Below, piece by piece: positions 14,364 through 14,952 of a DNA stretch of 14,952 bases. A program made the position numbers and the translations under genes. The stretch covers positions 3,967-18,918 of the forward strand of contig JAGIAU010000015.1 of assembly GCA_017744755.1 (NCBI GenBank), read 5' to 3'. Position 1 is the first letter of the stretch, and every line of letters starts with the position of its first letter. Source of the stretch: Microbacteriaceae bacterium (GTDB taxonomy: Bacteria > Actinomycetota > Actinomycetes > Actinomycetales > Microbacteriaceae). Under the pieces are notes generated by a model. That model saw only the letters and a list, made by a program, of their open reading frames with translations, was not told the DNA's origin and did no database searches.

Positions 14364-14952
14364 TTGGCTGAGGAGAGCAGGTTCGGCACCGAGATGCGCG
14401 GCTATCGCCGCGATGAGGTGGACCGCGCGCTCGCCGACCTGAAGGCCCGAGCCGACCGCGCGGCCTCGGAGCGCGCCACCGCCCAGAAGGAGGTCCAGCG
14501 CCTCCTCGCGGTCAACGAGGACCTGCAGGCCGAGCTCGACGAGATCGGCCGCCCGACCTACGCGGGCCTCGGCTCCCGGCTGGAGAGCACGCTGCGCATC
14601 GCCGAGGAGCAGGCGACGAAGCTCATCGGTCAGGCCGACATCGACGCGCAGGCCCTCCGCGCCGCGGCGTCCGGCGAGGTCGCCGCAGCCCGTGCCGAGG
14701 CGGAGGACGCCGCGAAGCGCCAGGTCGCCGAGGCGACGAAGCGCGCCGAGCAGATCGTCGCGACCGCGACGACGAACGCGGAGGCCCTGCGCAGCCGCGC
14801 CGAGCAGGACGCGAGGCTCGCCGTCGAGACGGCGACGCAGGAGGCCGCGACGCTCCGCGGCGGGGCGTCGACGGAGGCGGCGGAGCTCCGCGCCACCGCC
14901 CAGCGCGAGGCCGCGGCGGCCGTCGCCGCGGCGCAGAAGCAGGCGGCCGAGG
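14364..14952 (+). CDS. DivIVA-like coiled-coil protein (3' partial)
   Basis: The gene runs off the window; 196 residues are visible from the TTG start. A short DivIVA-like N-terminus (FGTEMRGYRRDEVDRALADL, residues 7-26) is followed by an almost unbroken Ala/Glu/Arg-rich helical region with heptad character (ADRAASERATAQKEVQRLL, later EAEDAAKRQVAEATKRAEQ). A short non-helical break, GRPTYAGLGSR, sits near residues 53-63. DivIVA-family and related coiled-coil proteins (Wag31, Scy, FilP) organise polar growth, division or the cytoskeleton in actinobacteria; which role this one has cannot be told from the fragment. The match to the DivIVA head is short, so a generic coiled-coil protein or an ATP-synthase-b-like protein remains possible. 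It is divergent from the membrane-protein gene, with about 134 bp between the chosen starts. Confidence 0.82.
   Translation, partial: MAEESRFGTEMRGYRRDEVDRALADLKARADRAASERATAQKEVQRLLAVNEDLQAELDEIGRPTYAGLGSRLESTLRIAEEQATKLIGQADIDAQALRAAASGEVAAARAEAEDAAKRQVAEATKRAEQIVATATTNAEALRSRAEQDARLAVETATQEAATLRGGASTEAAELRATAQREAAAAVAAAQKQAAE

Noticed and set aside
13591..14442. 283-codon plus-strand frame opposite the membrane-protein gene
   Set aside because: Arg/Asp/Val-rich shadow translation, overlapping the divergent promoter region and the DivIVA-like start in another frame.
1..14952. CRISPR arrays, tRNA or rRNA genes, transposases
   Set aside because: No regularly spaced direct repeats, no cloverleaf-like sequence noticed and no transposase motifs in any frame read; a covariance-model scan was not possible here.

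Overview
The window is a gene-dense stretch of a very GC-rich actinobacterial chromosome, most likely from the family Microbacteriaceae. The family assignment is an inference. It rests on the strong G/C third-position bias, GTG and TTG starts, 1-4 nt overlaps between genes, a GlgE-type alpha-glucan locus, a DivIVA-like coiled-coil protein, and a multi-pass surface protein followed by a CXXC-less thioredoxin/TPR protein. No mobile elements, CRISPR arrays, rRNA or tRNA genes were seen.

Layout. Positions 1-2126 (+) hold the end of a membrane sensor-like protein, a NarL/LuxR-type response regulator (ATGA overlap) and a YbaK-type Cys-tRNA(Pro) deacylase (TAGTG overlap). Positions 2188-4650 (+) hold a complete polar amino-acid ABC importer: a lipoprotein binding protein, a permease and an ATPase. 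Positions 4651-4783 separate convergent genes and contain a long inverted repeat plus a terminator-like hairpin. Next come alpha-glucan phosphorylase glgP (-, 4784-7336) and, divergent from it, the glgE-glgB pair (+, 7419-11299). Positions 11300-11524 are a convergent spacer with an unusual tandem palindrome. The minus-strand pair 11525-14229 encodes a membrane protein of unknown function and a thioredoxin-fold/TPR protein. A divergent DivIVA-like coiled-coil gene runs off the right edge.

How the genes work together. GlgE extends alpha-1,4-glucan from maltose-1-phosphate, GlgB adds alpha-1,6 branches, and GlgP shortens chains to glucose-1-phosphate. The 82-bp glgP/glgE spacer seems to hold two back-to-back leaderless promoters around one palindrome, which would suit opposing control of synthesis and breakdown. 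The binding protein, permease and ATPase form one transporter. The sensor and regulator form a two-component-like pair, although the visible part of the sensor lacks recognisable kinase motifs.

Most genes belong to known families. I do not see a clearly new defence or biosynthetic system. The least explained parts are the membrane protein/thioredoxin pair, the glgP/glgE control region and the two structured convergent spacers.
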